A stretch of 64,000 bases of DNA from Streptomonospora salina (lineage in GTDB: Bacteria; Actinomycetota; Actinomycetes; Streptosporangiales; Streptosporangiaceae), in assembly GCF_014204715.1 (NCBI RefSeq), contig NZ_JACHLY010000001.1, positions 124,001 through 188,000 of the forward strand, given 5' to 3'. The translations under genes were made by a program, and so were the position numbers. Positions 1-7,820 of this stretch are shown one piece after another; position 1 is the first letter of the stretch, and each line of letters opens with the position of its first letter. The notes below the pieces were generated by a model. That model was not told where the DNA came from and searched no databases. It worked only from the letters and a program-made list of their open reading frames with translations.

Positions 1-471
1 CCGCCGGTTCGCCTGATCCGCATACCGCGGTCCCGCGACACGTGTCCTGTCCGCCCGCCGCGGCACCCGGTTCGGCCGATCCCGGCCCAGTGTATGCTGG
101 CCCGCCGCCGGTCCGCCCCGCGCCCTCCCCTGCGGAAGCACCGCGCCGCAGGACGGAGCCTTCCCGCCCACGCGGGCCGATGCGACCGCACTTACCCGAT
201 CCTGACCGGTTCGTTGCCCGCCGGCGGTCTCCGGACCTGCGGCGGCGACCCGGGCGGGCTCCCCCCACCCGCCGCAGGCCGCCGCCTTCGAAGGTCCGCC
301 CGCGTGATCGACCCGCTACCCCCCTCAAGGCACCGGGTACGGGCGGACGTGGTCGTCGCGGCCCCGCGCCGCTGCACATCCGACTCGACCGCATCACCCC
401 AGGCACAAGCAAAGGTTGCACGGGGTTGCATTTTAACTACGCACGGTGTTTCCAGTGTTTCGAAGCACCCG
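1..471. other. Gene-less left edge with possible leftward promoter
   Basis: I see no convincing gene here; the open frames are low-complexity antisense frames. One AT-richer patch at 414-460 holds a direct repeat GGTTGCA at 414-420 and 424-430, and on the minus strand a TAAAAT hexamer (435-430) that would suit a -10 element for a gene lying left of the window. The -35 is poor. GAF-domain regulators of the type encoded next door often adjoin aldehyde dehydrogenase genes, which could be the off-window target, but that is inference. Confidence 0.3.
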
Positions 472-491
472 CGGGCCGGGGAGCCGGCCCG
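472..491 (-). terminator. Hairpin downstream of the GAF regulator
   Basis: An 8-bp GC stem (CGGGCCGG paired with CCGGCCCG) with a 4-nt loop lies 30 bases beyond the stop codon of the GAF regulator. There is no U-tract, as is usual for actinobacterial terminators. Confidence 0.45.
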
Positions 492-521
492 GGGACGACG
501 CACCGAGCCGCCGCGGGCGCC

Positions 522-1835
522 TCAGCCCGGCAGCGGCGTGCCCGGCGCGGCGGCGCCGCGGGCCGCCTCGCCCCGGGCGCGCCGGATCCCGGGCGCACGC
601 GAGGCCGGCAGCAGTTCGGCCGCGTGCTCGGGGGCGCGCACGCGCACCCGCAGGCCGTCGCCGAACCGGTAGGGGCGGCTCTCCACCACGCCGCCGAGGC
701 GGCGGCGCAGGCGCGACATCTCCGCGCGCACGGTCACCAGCCGCTCGGCGTCGCCGAACAGCTCGCCGGCGAGCTCGGCGGCGCTGCAGCCCTGAGGACG
801 GCGCGACAGCAGGAACAGCAGCTCGCAGTGGCGCAGGGTGGGCCGGTGTGTCCACGTCCCGCTGTGGCCGGAGACGGTCACCTGGGGCGCCGCGGCGTCG
901 GCGAGATCCAGTACCACTTCGGTGGGCGACGGCTCCGCACCGGCACCGGGCCGCAGCAGCCACCCGCCCGGGAGGGGTTCCACGGCGCACTCCCCCAGCC
1001 CCGGCAGCCGGCTCCCCCCGCCCTGGAGGCGGCGGGGCAGCAGGACGCGGCGCGGCGGGTCCATGTGGACCGCCGTCGCCGTCCAGCCGTCGGAGTCGAC
1101 CACCAGGGCCTTTTCGCCGATGCCCGACAGCAGCGGCGCGGAGACCGCGCGCAGCCGCTCCAGGTGGGCGTGGTGGCGGCCGCGCAGCTGCGATTCGGCG
1201 TGCTGGGCGACGACACTGACCAGAGCCAGGGTGGCCGGGTGCACGGTACGGGCGGGGCCGGTCAGGTTGACGGCGCCCAGAGCGCGCCCGTCGCGCGGGT
1301 CGTGTACGGGCGCGCTGGAGCAGGTGGCCTGGTGCAGCCCGCGGGCGTAGTGCTCGGCGGAGTAGACCTGAAGCGGGCGGTCCACGGCCAGCGAGGTCCC
1401 CACGGCGTTGGTGCCCGCGGCCTCCTCGCTCCAGTGCGAGCCCTCGACCAGCCCCATGGCGTCGGCCATGCGCCGCATCCGCACCGGGCCGTCGCGCCAG
1501 AGCAGGCGGCCCCTGTCGTCGGTGACGACCATGACGTGGGAGGCGTCCTCGGCGACGGGCATCAGCGCGTCGCGCAGCATGGGCAGCAGGTCGGCCAGCG
1601 GCGAGGCGCCGCGGAGGGTCTGCAGATCGTCGCGGGCCAGCACCGGGGCGGGGCGGGCGTCGTCGGGGTCGATGCGGGACCGGCGCATCCGCTCCCAGGA
1701 ATCGGCGATGACCGGGCGGGGCCGGGCGGGCGGGCTGTCGCCGGCCAGGACCGCGTCGTGCACACGGCGCAGCAGCCGCGCGTAGTCCCTCGGGTCGACA
1801 CCGGCAGGCACTGCGGTGTCCAGATGCGGCTGCAC
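522..1835 (-). CDS. GAF-domain transcriptional regulator
   Basis: About 437 residues. The N-terminal half contains an AcoR-like GAF sensor region (around residues 80-200, with the typical EEAAGTNAVGTSLA stretch). The AAA domain of sigma-54 activators is absent. The C-terminal third has a winged-helix-like DNA-binding segment (near the FGDAERLVTVRAEMSRLRRRLGG stretch), followed by an Ala/Arg/Pro-rich tail. This architecture is common in actinobacteria as a stand-alone regulator beside aldehyde dehydrogenase genes. I chose the GTG at 1835 because a GGGGG-type ribosome site precedes it and the conserved region follows; an upstream ATG at 1904 is possible. The ligand is unknown. Confidence 0.75.
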   Translation of the reverse strand: MQPHLDTAVPAGVDPRDYARLLRRVHDAVLAGDSPPARPRPVIADSWERMRRSRIDPDDARPAPVLARDDLQTLRGASPLADLLPMLRDALMPVAEDASHVMVVTDDRGRLLWRDGPVRMRRMADAMGLVEGSHWSEEAAGTNAVGTSLAVDRPLQVYSAEHYARGLHQATCSSAPVHDPRDGRALGAVNLTGPARTVHPATLALVSVVAQHAESQLRGRHHAHLERLRAVSAPLLSGIGEKALVVDSDGWTATAVHMDPPRRVLLPRRLQGGGSRLPGLGECAVEPLPGGWLLRPGAGAEPSPTEVVLDLADAAAPQVTVSGHSGTWTHRPTLRHCELLFLLSRRPQGCSAAELAGELFGDAERLVTVRAEMSRLRRRLGGVVESRPYRFGDGLRVRVRAPEHAAELLPASRAPGIRRARGEAARGAAAPGTPLPG

Positions 1836-2063
1836 TATCGCGCCCCCGCTGAGCCGACGGATCCAGGACCCCTCAATCCTTGTCCCCGCGTGCGCGGGCG
1901 GCAACCGATACGCGAACAGGCGTAGCGCTTTGTGCAGCGGGAACCCCGAGTGGTCCCGAAAAGCCCGCTGCAGATCCCGGGTGTCCGCCGATTCGGCTTC
2001 GCACGCCGGGTTGCGTCGACGCCCGTCCGGCCTGGCGGGGCCGCGCCCCCGCAGGCGGAGGCG

Positions 2064-2696
2064 TCAGGAGGGCTGGATATCGCCGGTGGTGTAGCGATCC
2101 ACCCCGACCAGGGCCAGATTGGTGACGCGGTCGATCAGGCCGTCGGGGCTCTCTTCGGGGTGCTCCAGCAGCCAATCGCTGAGCGAGTCGGCCGCGCCGA
2201 TGGCGATGCGGGCGAGGATCTCGGCGTCGCGCTCGGTGACGATGCGCTCGCCGCCGCCCAGTCGGGTGCCGGCCACGACCATGCGGGTGATCTCCTCGAT
2301 GACGCGGCGGCGGGCCTCGCTGACCTCCTGGGCGAAGGGCTCGCCCTGGGTACGGGCGTGCTGGTAGAGCACCGCCCAGCTGTCCCGGTTGTCGGCGACG
2401 AAGCGGAAGAACACCCGCAGGCCCGACCACAGCCCCAGTTCCGGGGGCTCGTCGGCGTGCACCGCTGCACGCACCGCCTCGACCACGCGGTCGGCCTCGC
2501 GGTGGATGCAGGCGGTGAACAGCCGCTCCTTGGATCCCAGGTAGATGTAGACCATCGGTTTGGAGATGCCCGCCGCCTCGGCGATCTCCTCGACGCTGGC
2601 CGTGTGGTAGCCGGAGCGGGAGAAGACCCGCACCGCGGCGTCGATCATCTGGCGCTCGCGCACTTCGCGCGGCAGGCGCTGCTGTTTGGTGGCCAC
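2064..2696 (-). CDS. TetR/AcrR-family transcriptional regulator
   Basis: A 210-residue repressor. The N-terminal helix-turn-helix is clear (residues about 15-60, including TASVEEIAEAAGISKPMVYIYLGSKERLF), followed by the variable ligand-binding helices usual for the family. It starts with GTG. It is divergent from the alcohol dehydrogenase/acyl-CoA ligase pair, and the 187-bp gap contains a perfect 14-bp palindrome overlapping a TATAAG element, so autoregulation plus control of that pair is likely. The effector cannot be read from sequence; an acyl-CoA or aldehyde-type ligand would fit the neighbours. Confidence 0.85.
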   Translation of the reverse strand: MATKQQRLPREVRERQMIDAAVRVFSRSGYHTASVEEIAEAAGISKPMVYIYLGSKERLFTACIHREADRVVEAVRAAVHADEPPELGLWSGLRVFFRFVADNRDSWAVLYQHARTQGEPFAQEVSEARRRVIEEITRMVVAGTRLGGGERIVTERDAEILARIAIGAADSLSDWLLEHPEESPDGLIDRVTNLALVGVDRYTTGDIQPS

Positions 2697-2809
2697 GCCC
2701 CGACCCTATCGAGCGGACCGGTCCCGCCGCCGCGGGACCGGGCGACCGGAATCCGCCCTCCGACGGGCGATCCGAGCGTCCCCGGCACCGTCCGGGCGGT
2801 CCTTACCCC

Positions 2810-2858
2810 ACTAGTAAACCGACTAGTCGGTCTTATAAGGTCGCGGTACTTCGAAGTA
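2810..2858. promoter_or_regulatory. TetR operator and divergent promoter region
   Basis: Position 2818-2831 is a perfect palindrome, ACCGACTAGTCGGT. Its core ACTAGT (2822-2827) is repeated at 2810-2815, 12 bp away. TTATAA at 2833-2838 gives a TATAAG -10 candidate on either strand. A second perfect palindrome, TACTTCGAAGTA, lies at 2847-2858, 25 bases before the alcohol dehydrogenase start. The first is the likely TetR site; the second may bind another protein or act in the 5' leader. Confidence 0.65.
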
Positions 2859-2883
2859 ACCGGGATCACATGAAGGGCCCCAC

Positions 2884-3975
2884 ATGAGCACCACCGTCAG
2901 TGCCGCCGTCGTCGCCGGGGTCGACGAGCCGCCGAAGATCGAGCGCATCACCCTCAACGAGCCCGGACCGGGGCAGGTGCGGGTGCGGCTGGCCGCAGCG
3001 GGCGTGTGCCACTCCGATCTGTCGCTGGCCCAGGGCGTCCTGCCGCAGAAGCTGCCCGCCGTACTCGGCCACGAAGGCGCCGGCACCGTGGAGGCCGTCG
3101 GCCCCGGCGTCACCGGGCTGGAGCCCGGCGCCTCCGTCGTCCTCAACTGGACACCGCCCTGCCGCGCATGCTGGTACTGCGACAACGGCGAGCCCTACCT
3201 GTGCGAGCACGGGATGGACGCAGCCCAGCAGGCCTACGGCAAGCGCGCCGACGGCACCGCGGTCTATCCGGGGCTGGGCACAGCGGCCTTCGCCGAGGCC
3301 ACGGTCGTCCCGGTCAACGGTGTGGTTCCCATGCCCGAGGGCGTCGACGCCGCGACCGCGGCCCTGCTGGGCTGCGCCGTGCTGACCGGCTGGGGCGCGG
3401 TCACCAACACCGCCGGCGTGCGCGCGGGCCAGTCGGCGGCCGTGATCGGCCTGGGAGGCGTGGGCCTCGCTGCGCTGCAGGCCGCCGCCCTCGCCGGAGC
3501 CGACCCCGTCATCGCCGTCGACGCCTCCCCCGGCAAGCGCGACCTCGCCCTCGCCCTGGGCGCCACCCACTTCGTGCAGGCCGGATCCGAGCTCGCCGGC
3601 GAGGTGCGCGCACTGACCGGCGGACGCGGCGTCGACCACGCCTTCGAGGTCGTGGGCTCCAGTACGACCATCCGCGCGGCCTGGGACATCAGCCGGCGCG
3701 GCGGCGGGGTGACGGTGGTGGGCGCCGGCGCCCTCGGCGACAGCGTCTCCTTCAGCGCTCTGGAGATCTTCCACCAGGCGCGCACCCTGCGCGGGTGCTT
3801 CTACGGCTCCTGCGACCCCGACCGCGACGTCCCTCTGGTCGCCGACCACGTCCGCGGCGGCGGCCTGGACCTGGCGACGATGGTCACCGACGAAGTCGGC
3901 CTCGACGAGCTGCCCGAGGCCTTCCAGCGGATGCGCGACGGCCGCGGCGGGCGTTCGCTGATCCGGTTCGACTGA
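2884..3975 (+). CDS. Zinc-dependent alcohol dehydrogenase (MDR family)
   Basis: 363 residues, a normal length for the medium-chain dehydrogenase/reductase family. Visible features are the catalytic zinc ligand region at Cys42-His43 with GHE at 63-65, the four structural-zinc cysteines (93, 96, 99, 107), and the Rossmann motif GLGGVGLAA near residue 180. It should oxidise a primary alcohol or reduce the aldehyde with NAD(P). The closest named group by feel is the class III/mycothiol-dependent formaldehyde dehydrogenase-like set, but substrate cannot be assigned. A GAAGGG ribosome site precedes the ATG. It is followed 110 bp later by an acyl-CoA ligase, suggesting an alcohol to aldehyde to acid to CoA-ester route. 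Confidence 0.88.
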   Translation: MSTTVSAAVVAGVDEPPKIERITLNEPGPGQVRVRLAAAGVCHSDLSLAQGVLPQKLPAVLGHEGAGTVEAVGPGVTGLEPGASVVLNWTPPCRACWYCDNGEPYLCEHGMDAAQQAYGKRADGTAVYPGLGTAAFAEATVVPVNGVVPMPEGVDAATAALLGCAVLTGWGAVTNTAGVRAGQSAAVIGLGGVGLAALQAAALAGADPVIAVDASPGKRDLALALGATHFVQAGSELAGEVRALTGGRGVDHAFEVVGSSTTIRAAWDISRRGGGVTVVGAGALGDSVSFSALEIFHQARTLRGCFYGSCDPDRDVPLVADHVRGGGLDLATMVTDEVGLDELPEAFQRMRDGRGGRSLIRFD

Positions 3976-4085
3976 GCAGGGCCGTCCGCCGCACGGGGCG
4001 GGCCCGTGCGCGTGCCGCCCGCTCCGCGCTCCCGCCTGCTCCCGTTTTTCCGAGGATCCGCCGCAGCCGACCGTGGGGAGTTCCC

Positions 4086-5849
4086 GTGGAAGAGCAGTCG
4101 TCCGAACCCGAGATCGCCCGCCCGACGCGCTCGCTCGCGGCGGTTACCGCGCAGCTGCTGGTCAGCGGCGGCCCCTTCGAGATGGAAACGGCCGAGGTCG
4201 GCGGCGTCGCCACCCGCGTGTGGAAGCACGCGCCGCCGCATATGCGCGCCGTCATCGAGTCGAGCCTGGAGCACGGTGAGGCGACGGCGCTGGTCTACGG
4301 TGACGAGCGCCTCACCCATTCCGCGTTCTACCGGAGCACCGCCGCCCTGGCGCGCCGCCTGATCGACGACTACGGCGTGGCCAAGGGCGACCGGGTGGCG
4401 ATCGCGATGCGCAACTATCCGGAATGGGTGATCGCCTACTTCGCCGCGACCGCCATCGGTGCGATCGCCGTTCCCCTCAACTCCTGGTGGAGCGGGCCGG
4501 AGCTCGAATTCGGCCTCACCGACAGCGGGGCCGCGGTGCTGGTGGCCGACCGGGAGCGCATCGAGCGGCTGGGCGGAGCACTGGAACGGCTGGAGCTGCC
4601 GCTGATCGGGGTGCGCACCGAGGAGCTGCCCGAGGGCGCACGCTCCTGGGACGCCGTGCTGGGCACGGTCGCCTGCGACCAGCGCCTGCCCGAGGCCGAG
4701 CCCGCCCCCGACGATCCGTGCACGCTGTTCTACACCTCGGGCACCACCGGCCGTCCCAAGGCGGCGGTGGGCTCGCACCGCAACCTGGCCACCAACATCG
4801 TCTCCGGCTCCTACTCGCGGTTCCGCTCGCTGATGCGGCTCGGGCTGGAGATGGAGGAGGTCCAGGCCTACGTCGACGGAATGGGCCCCTCGGTCGTGCT
4901 GTGCGTCCTGCCGCTGTTCCACGCCACCGGCGCGCAGACGGTCATGCTGCCCACGCTCGCCAACGGCGGGACGCTGGTGCTGATGTACAAGTGGGACCCC
5001 GAGGAGGCGATGCGGCTGGTCGAGCGCGAGCGGGTCAGCGCGATCACCGCGGTGCCGTCGATGATCGCGCAGATGACCGCTTCGCCCCGGCTGGGCGACT
5101 ACGACCTCTCCAGCCTGATGATGCTGGCCTCGGGCGGCGCGCCGGCCGCGCCCGCGCTGGTCTCGCGCACCCGCCGCAGCATGCACGAGATGCTGCTGGG
5201 GCAGGGATACGGGCTCACCGAATGCTCGGCGACGGCGACCACCAACGGCGGCAGCGACTACCTGCTGCGGCCCGACAGCGCCGGGCTGCCGGTGGCCACG
5301 GTCGACATCGCGATCTTCGACGCCGCCGAGCAGGAGCTGCCGCCGGGCGAGATCGGCGAGGTCTGGATCCGGGGCCCGGGCGTGGTGCACGGCTACTGGC
5401 AGCGCCCCCAGGCGACGGCGGCCGCTTTCAGCGGCGGCTGGCTGCGGACCGGCGATCTGGGGCGGCTGGACGACGAGGGATTCCTCTACATCGTCGACCG
5501 CGTTACCGACATGATCATCCGCGGCGGCGAGAACGTCTACTGCGCCGAGGTGGAGGCCGCCGTCCACGAGCACCCCGCGGTGGCAGAGGTGGCGGTGGTC
5601 GGGATCCCCGACGAGGTCATGGGCGAGGAGGTGGGTGCGGTGGTGCGCCTGCTCCCCGGTCGCGAGCTGACCGGCCAGGAGCTGGCGGAGTTCCTCGAAC
5701 CGCACCTCGCGGGGTTCAAGATCCCCTCCCGCGTGCACGTGGTGACCGGGGAGCTGCCGCGCAACGCCGCGGGCAAGCTGCTCAAGAAGCACCTGAAGCG
5801 CGAGTACGGCTGGAGCGCGGACGAGGAGGGCCCGGCGGGCGTGCCCTGA
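4086..5849 (+). CDS. AMP-dependent acyl-CoA synthetase/ligase
   Basis: 587 residues, class I adenylate-forming enzyme. The phosphate-binding loop FYTSGTTGRPKAA (about residues 215-228), the YGLTE motif, the hinge TGDLGRLDDEGF and the GGENVYCAEVE stretch are intact, as is the C-terminal catalytic lysine region (NAAGKLLKK). It activates a carboxylic acid with ATP and transfers it to CoA. Start GTG 4086 is set by GGGGAG five bases upstream. The first ~80 residues precede the usual ligase N-terminus. It shares a transcription unit with the upstream dehydrogenase. Chain-length preference is not readable. Confidence 0.87.
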   Translation: MEEQSSEPEIARPTRSLAAVTAQLLVSGGPFEMETAEVGGVATRVWKHAPPHMRAVIESSLEHGEATALVYGDERLTHSAFYRSTAALARRLIDDYGVAKGDRVAIAMRNYPEWVIAYFAATAIGAIAVPLNSWWSGPELEFGLTDSGAAVLVADRERIERLGGALERLELPLIGVRTEELPEGARSWDAVLGTVACDQRLPEAEPAPDDPCTLFYTSGTTGRPKAAVGSHRNLATNIVSGSYSRFRSLMRLGLEMEEVQAYVDGMGPSVVLCVLPLFHATGAQTVMLPTLANGGTLVLMYKWDPEEAMRLVERERVSAITAVPSMIAQMTASPRLGDYDLSSLMMLASGGAPAAPALVSRTRRSMHEMLLGQGYGLTECSATATTNGGSDYLLRPDSAGLPVATVDIAIFDAAEQELPPGEIGEVWIRGPGVVHGYWQRPQATAAAFSGGWLRTGDLGRLDDEGFLYIVDRVTDMIIRGGENVYCAEVEAAVHEHPAVAEVAVVGIPDEVMGEEVGAVVRLLPGRELTGQELAEFLEPHLAGFKIPSRVHVVTGELPRNAAGKLLKKHLKREYGWSADEEGPAGVP

Positions 5850-5851
5850 CG

Positions 5852-5867
5852 GCCCGGCACGCCGGGC
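5852..5867 (+). terminator. Hairpin after the acyl-CoA ligase
   Basis: GCCCGGC and GCCGGGC form a 7-bp stem three bases after the ligase stop codon, in the convergent gap before the RHH gene. There is no U-tract. Confidence 0.5.
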
Positions 5868-5967
5868 TCGCCCAGCCCCTCCTGCGCCACCGCGACGCCC
5901 CACCGCCCGTACCGGCCGGCCTCCGCCTCGGCACGGTGCGGCGACGCGGCCGGCGGGGCCGGGCCGG

Positions 5968-6243
5968 TCAGGCGGTGCCGTCCGGGCCGGTGCCGTCCGG
6001 GCCGTCTCCGGACGCGCCGTCGCCGTCCTGCCCGCCGCCGTCGTCGCGGATCCGCTTGCGCGGTCGGCCGCGGCGGGGAATGCCCGCGGTGTCGCCGGGC
6101 AGCCGGCCCGCGTCGGCCAGCGCGCGGCGCAGCAGGAACTCGATCTGGGCGTTGGTGCTGCGCAGCTCGTCGCCGGCCCAGCGGGCAAGCGCGTCGTGCA
6201 CGGCCGGATCCAGCCGCAGCAGGATCTTCTTGCGCTCAGCCAC
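5968..6243 (-). CDS. Ribbon-helix-helix (Arc/MetJ-like) protein
   Basis: 91 residues from the GTG at 6243 (TGGAG ribosome site). Residues 1-45 match the RHH fold used by Arc-type proteins (ERKKILLRLDPAVHDALARW, then STNAQIEFLLRRAL), followed by a basic RGRPRKRIR patch and a Gly/Asp-rich tail containing a short repeat (DGPDGT twice, a 15-bp direct repeat at the 3' end). It begins 17 bases after the SPFH gene stop and is therefore the second gene of an SPFH-RHH operon. It probably binds DNA as a dimer; autoregulation of the operon is a reasonable guess. Confidence 0.75.
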   Translation of the reverse strand: MAERKKILLRLDPAVHDALARWAGDELRSTNAQIEFLLRRALADAGRLPGDTAGIPRRGRPRKRIRDDGGGQDGDGASGDGPDGTGPDGTA

Positions 6244-6260
6244 GGTGCTCCAGGTCTCGG

Positions 6261-7184
6261 CTACTGGTAGAGGGAACCGGCGTTGACCACCGGGCTCGCC
6301 GGCCGGTCCGAGCACAGCACCACGAGCAGGTTGCTCACCATCGTCGCCTTGCGCTCCTCGTCCAACTCCACCACCTCGCGCTCGGCCAGGCGGTCCAGAG
6401 CCGCGTCGACCATACCCACCGCCCCCTCCACGATCTGGCGGCGTGCGGCGACGACGGCGCCGGCCTGCTGGCGCTGCAGCATGGCCTGGGCGATCTCCTG
6501 AGCGTAGGCCAGGTGGGTGATGCGCGACTCGGCGATGCGCACGCCCGCCGACTCCACGCGCTCGGCGATCTCCGCCGACAGGCGCTCGGTGATCTCCTCG
6601 GCGTTGTCGCGCAGGGTCATGACCTGTTCGGCCGGGGCGTCGTAGGGATAGTTGTTGGCGATGTGCCGCACGGCCGTCTCGGTCTGGATGGACACGAACT
6701 CCACGAAGTCGTCGACCTCGAAGACCGCCCGCGCGGTGTCCTCGACCTGCCAGACCACCACGGCGGCGATCTCGATGGGGCTTCCGCCGGAGTCGTTGAC
6801 CTTCAGCACCGACGTCTCGTGGTTGCGGATGCGGGTGGAGACCTGCCGGCGCGTGGTCAGGGGGTTGACCCAGCGCAAGCCGTCCGCGTGCACCGTGCCG
6901 ACGTAGCGGCCCAGGAACTGCAGGACGCGGGCCCGGTTGGGCGCGACCACGGTGAGCCCGGCGGCGGCCACCACCGCGGCGGCGGCCGGGACGGCTCCGG
7001 CCGCGATCAGCGGCCCCGACCCGGAGTCGGCTCCCGCCACGATCGCGGCCGCCGCCGCGAGCAGAACGAGCAGGCAGGCGCCCGCGACGGGCAGGCCGGG
7101 CAGCTGCAGCGCGAGGCGCTCCCGGTACTTGGGCGCGGGCATCCGGATACCGGCACCCGGTGCGGGGGATTCGGACGGCGTCAT
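6261..7184 (-). CDS. SPFH/band-7 domain membrane protein
   Basis: 307 residues. Two hydrophobic N-terminal segments (about 35-55 and 60-80) precede a band-7 domain (about 85-240), recognisable by [20 protein letters not shown] and the [21 protein letters not shown] region, then a helical segment ending in the conserved [21 protein letters not shown] stretch. SPFH proteins oligomerise into membrane scaffolds. It is the first gene of an operon with the RHH protein and is divergent from two bacterial-PH proteins. The linkage suggests a membrane-organisation or stress role; no specific substrate is visible. Confidence 0.85.
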   Translation of the reverse strand: MTPSESPAPGAGIRMPAPKYRERLALQLPGLPVAGACLLVLLAAAAAIVAGADSGSGPLIAAGAVPAAAAVVAAAGLTVVAPNRARVLQFLGRYVGTVHADGLRWVNPLTTRRQVSTRIRNHETSVLKVNDSGGSPIEIAAVVVWQVEDTARAVFEVDDFVEFVSIQTETAVRHIANNYPYDAPAEQVMTLRDNAEEITERLSAEIAERVESAGVRIAESRITHLAYAQEIAQAMLQRQQAGAVVAARRQIVEGAVGMVDAALDRLAEREVVELDEERKATMVSNLLVVLCSDRPASPVVNAGSLYQ

Positions 7185-7210
7185 GGGGCGGGATCCCCTT
7201 TCCTTCGATC

Positions 7211-7243
7211 GATGATTGCTTCATCATAGCATTGTGATATCAC
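7211..7243. promoter_or_regulatory. AT-rich divergent control region with two inverted repeats
   Basis: The 102-bp gap between the SPFH and PH-domain genes has an unusually AT-rich core. It contains an inverted repeat GATGA-N5-TCATC at 7211-7225 and a perfect palindrome GTGATATCAC at 7234-7243. Either could be an operator; the co-transcribed RHH protein is a candidate ligand because RHH dimers bind short palindromes. Confidence 0.45.
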
Positions 7244-7286
7244 TTTCCACGTCGCATCGTCCCGACCACGAGAGGGGATCCGGGTC

Positions 7287-7820
7287 ATGACACTCACCCG
7301 ATCCGCCCCGTCCGCACCCGTCCTGCGGCCTCCTCGCCACCGCGTCGCGCGCCGCGCCGTCGCCTGGTGGAGCGCCCGCATTCTGACGCTGACCGCCGCC
7401 GGCGCGGCCACTCCGGCGCTCGCCGCCCTGATCGTTCCCGCAACCGGAAACCCGCCTCCGGTGCTGGCCGCCGCCCTGGTGTGGGCGGCGGCCGCGGCCG
7501 GCGCGGCGGGACTGGCGGCCGCAGCGGTGGTGCCCCTATGGCGCTTCCGCGTGCACCGCTGGGAGGTCGCCGACACCGCCGTCTACACCGCATCCGGCTG
7601 GCTCTGGCAGGAATGGCGGGTGGCGCCCATGTCGCGCATCCAGACCGTGGACACCCACCGCGGCCCGCTGCAGCGGCTCTTCGGACTCGCCGACGTCGTG
7701 GTCACCACCGCCTCGGCCGCCGGGCCCATCTCCATCGTCGGCATCGGCGCCGCGCAGGCCGAGCGCGCGGCCGCCGAACTGACCGAGGCCGCCCGCGTTT
7801 CGGAAGGCGACGCGACATGA
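7287..7820 (+). CDS. Bacterial PH-domain membrane protein (YdbS-like)
   Basis: 177 residues. Two hydrophobic segments (about 30-50 and 55-75) are followed by one bacterial PH domain (bPH2, about 80-165) with the hallmark WEVADTAVYTASGWLWQEWRV and MSRIQTVDTHRGPLQRLFGLADV stretches. The family resembles B. subtilis YdbS, linked by homologues to membrane stress and bacteriocin resistance. Its stop overlaps the start of the larger PH-domain gene (ATGA), so the two are translationally coupled and probably form a complex. Confidence 0.82.
   Translation: MTLTRSAPSAPVLRPPRHRVARRAVAWWSARILTLTAAGAATPALAALIVPATGNPPPVLAAALVWAAAAAGAAGLAAAAVVPLWRFRVHRWEVADTAVYTASGWLWQEWRVAPMSRIQTVDTHRGPLQRLFGLADVVVTTASAAGPISIVGIGAAQAERAAAELTEAARVSEGDAT

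Noticed and set aside
42-1925. A long plus-strand open frame antisense to the GAF regulator
   Set aside because: Its product is Gly/Ala/Arg-rich without any domain, while the minus frame encodes a recognisable GAF protein. High GC keeps antisense frames open throughout this window.
3006-4085. Extension of the acyl-CoA ligase frame back through the dehydrogenase gene
   Set aside because: The upstream part overlaps a clearly coding dehydrogenase in another frame; GTG 4086 has a proper ribosome site and begins normal composition.
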